Positions 4,816-6,044 of a DNA stretch of 6,044 bases are shown one piece after another; position 1 is the first letter of the stretch; every line of letters begins with the position of its first letter. The DNA comes from Planctomycetaceae bacterium. GTDB taxonomy: Bacteria > Planctomycetota > Planctomycetia > Planctomycetales > Planctomycetaceae. Location: positions 1 to 6,044 of the forward strand of contig JALWSL010000354.1 of the NCBI GenBank assembly GCA_027080405.1, in the 5' to 3' direction. The notes under the pieces were generated by a model. It worked only from the letters and a program-made list of their open reading frames with translations. It did not search any database and was not told the DNA's origin. The position numbers and the translations under genes were made by a program.

Positions 4816-6044
4816 ATGATGCGACTTGCCAATCGTTTTGGGCTGCTGATTCTCCTGCTGCTTGTCCCCGTCCGTTCGGCACTGGCGGTTGGGACGGAAT
4901 TGACATTGAGTGGTTCTGATCTTGTCGTGGATGTCAATACGAAATGGGTGGGATGCACTCAGGGGGGATATTATCCGGTTCGCGTTTCTGTCCGAAATAA
5001 CGGGAAACCCCGAACAATTACTCTCGAAGTCAGGCAGAGCAACAGCTATCAGAAATGCCCGCTGGTAAGACGGGCCGTTTCGCTGGAACGGAATGCCAAC
5101 ATCGATACCAGCCTGCTTGTTCCAATGGTCTCCAACGGTTCCTATGTCGAATTTCGTGTTCTGGAACGGGGCCGTCCGATCTGGAACCTTTCGGATTCAA
5201 TCTCCCTGCCCGAAATGGTCGGCAGCAGCGATGTCGGTTCAAGCATGCTGATCGTGGCAAAAAAGGCGGAAGATGGCCAGAACTACGATATCGCCATCAA
5301 TCAGCTGTTCCTTAGCAAAATTCCCCACCGGTATGGCAGTTATGAAAATACCCAGCATGTTCGTCCGCAAAAATTGCCCACGAACTGGTTGGCATACACA
5401 GGCCTTGACATTCTCGCGATTCCTCTGGAAAGCCTGACCGACGATATTGCATCGGATACACGAAAGGCCATTCTCGAATGGGTTGTCGCCGGAGGAAATT
5501 TGCTGGTTTACGATATCGGAAAACCGGTGGCCCACTCCGACCGCCTCAATGAGGCACTCGCGCTCGATGACCGTGCGTTTGCTGATAACAGTTGGGAAGA
5601 ACTGGTTTTGAAAAAATTTGCAAGGCGGACGATTGTTGATCCGGTTGATCCATCAATCAGCAAAGTGGAGGATCTGTCCGAGGGAACTCCCTGGATCATG
5701 AAACCGGAGCGTTTTGGAATACGGTCTCTGGGCCTGGGAAAGGTGATCGCGTTATCCGACAATCCATTTCCCGGAACCGCTTCCCACTGGATCTGGCTGC
5801 TGAACCATCTTGGTAACGATCGACTGCTTTGGTACCAGAGAAACGGCATCGTCAGCCGCGGGGGCAATGAAAGCTTCTTCCAGTTTTTGATCCCGAATGT
5901 CGGGGGAGTTCCTGTTGTTTCCCTGCTTATTCTGATCACGCTGTTTACTGTTGTCATCGGCCCGGTCAATTACTTTTATTTTCTGAAAAAGCGGCAGTTG
6001 GCGATGCTGCTGGTCACCGTTCCCGCCATCGCTTTCGGCAGCAG
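4816..6044 (+). CDS. Exported membrane-anchored protein with GATase-like domain, 3' end outside window
   Basis: From ATG 4816 there are 409 open codons to the right edge with no stop. A second ATG at 4819 is possible. A classical signal peptide is clear: MMRLANR, a Leu-rich core (10-18), then SALA with likely cleavage after A24. Residues about 25-135 look like a beta-rich extracytoplasmic domain with two cysteines (C47, C81). Residues about 140-330 resemble the alpha/beta GATase1-like fold seen in envelope proteins near MoxR/DUF58 genes (WLAYTGLDILAIPLESL at 191-207, then ILEWVVAGGNLLVYD at 219-233). No nucleophilic cysteine is visible, so a catalytic role is doubtful. A membrane helix follows (about 364-389, GGVPVVSLLILITL then GPVNYFYF), with basic KKRQ, and a second helix has begun when the window ends. 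GAAAGA (4802-4807), 8 nt upstream of the ATG, is a weak Shine-Dalgarno. It begins 29 bp after moxR, probably in the same operon. Confidence 0.92.
   Translation, partial: MMRLANRFGLLILLLLVPVRSALAVGTELTLSGSDLVVDVNTKWVGCTQGGYYPVRVSVRNNGKPRTITLEVRQSNSYQKCPLVRRAVSLERNANIDTSLLVPMVSNGSYVEFRVLERGRPIWNLSDSISLPEMVGSSDVGSSMLIVAKKAEDGQNYDIAINQLFLSKIPHRYGSYENTQHVRPQKLPTNWLAYTGLDILAIPLESLTDDIASDTRKAILEWVVAGGNLLVYDIGKPVAHSDRLNEALALDDRAFADNSWEELVLKKFARRTIVDPVDPSISKVEDLSEGTPWIMKPERFGIRSLGLGKVIALSDNPFPGTASHWIWLLNHLGNDRLLWYQRNGIVSRGGNESFFQFLIPNVGGVPVVSLLILITLFTVVIGPVNYFYFLKKRQLAMLLVTVPAIAFGS

Overview
The window looks like a chromosomal segment of a planctomycete (Planctomycetota), with roughly balanced base composition. 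That assignment is an inference from the kinds of protein present: a MoxR AAA+ ATPase behind a long acidic coiled-coil membrane protein and ahead of a large exported membrane-anchored protein, a DoxX/HTTM-like multi-pass protein with a soluble tail, and mostly weak Shine-Dalgarno sequences. No rRNA, tRNA, CRISPR array, transposase, phage gene or recognisable defence gene was found.

Layout. Two genes lie on the minus strand at the left. One is a partial CDS (1-286) that reads as a degenerate response-regulator receiver domain and runs off the left edge. Upstream of it is a multi-pass membrane protein (359-1744, possibly to 1783). A divergent intergenic region of about 600 bp (1745-2358) follows. 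It has no convincing gene but holds four separate families of short tandem duplications packed into about 315 bp. The plus-strand cluster then runs to the right edge: a three-helix membrane protein with a long acidic coiled coil (2359-3714), a MoxR-family ATPase (3740-4786), and an exported protein with a signal peptide and C-terminal membrane helices that is cut by the window end (4816-6044).

How the genes may work together. The three plus-strand genes are 25 and 29 bp apart and so probably form one operon. MoxR ATPases usually act as chaperone-like remodelers on partners encoded beside them, often with VWA/DUF58 (Bat-type) proteins. Here the immediate neighbours are two envelope proteins instead, so the most economical reading is an envelope-associated MoxR system. 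A DUF58 or VWA gene may lie beyond the right edge. The two minus-strand genes face away and share the intergenic region as their upstream sequence. No functional link between the two sides can be shown.

The last plus-strand gene and the receiver-like gene are both open at the window edge. Their limits come from direct translation of the sequence.
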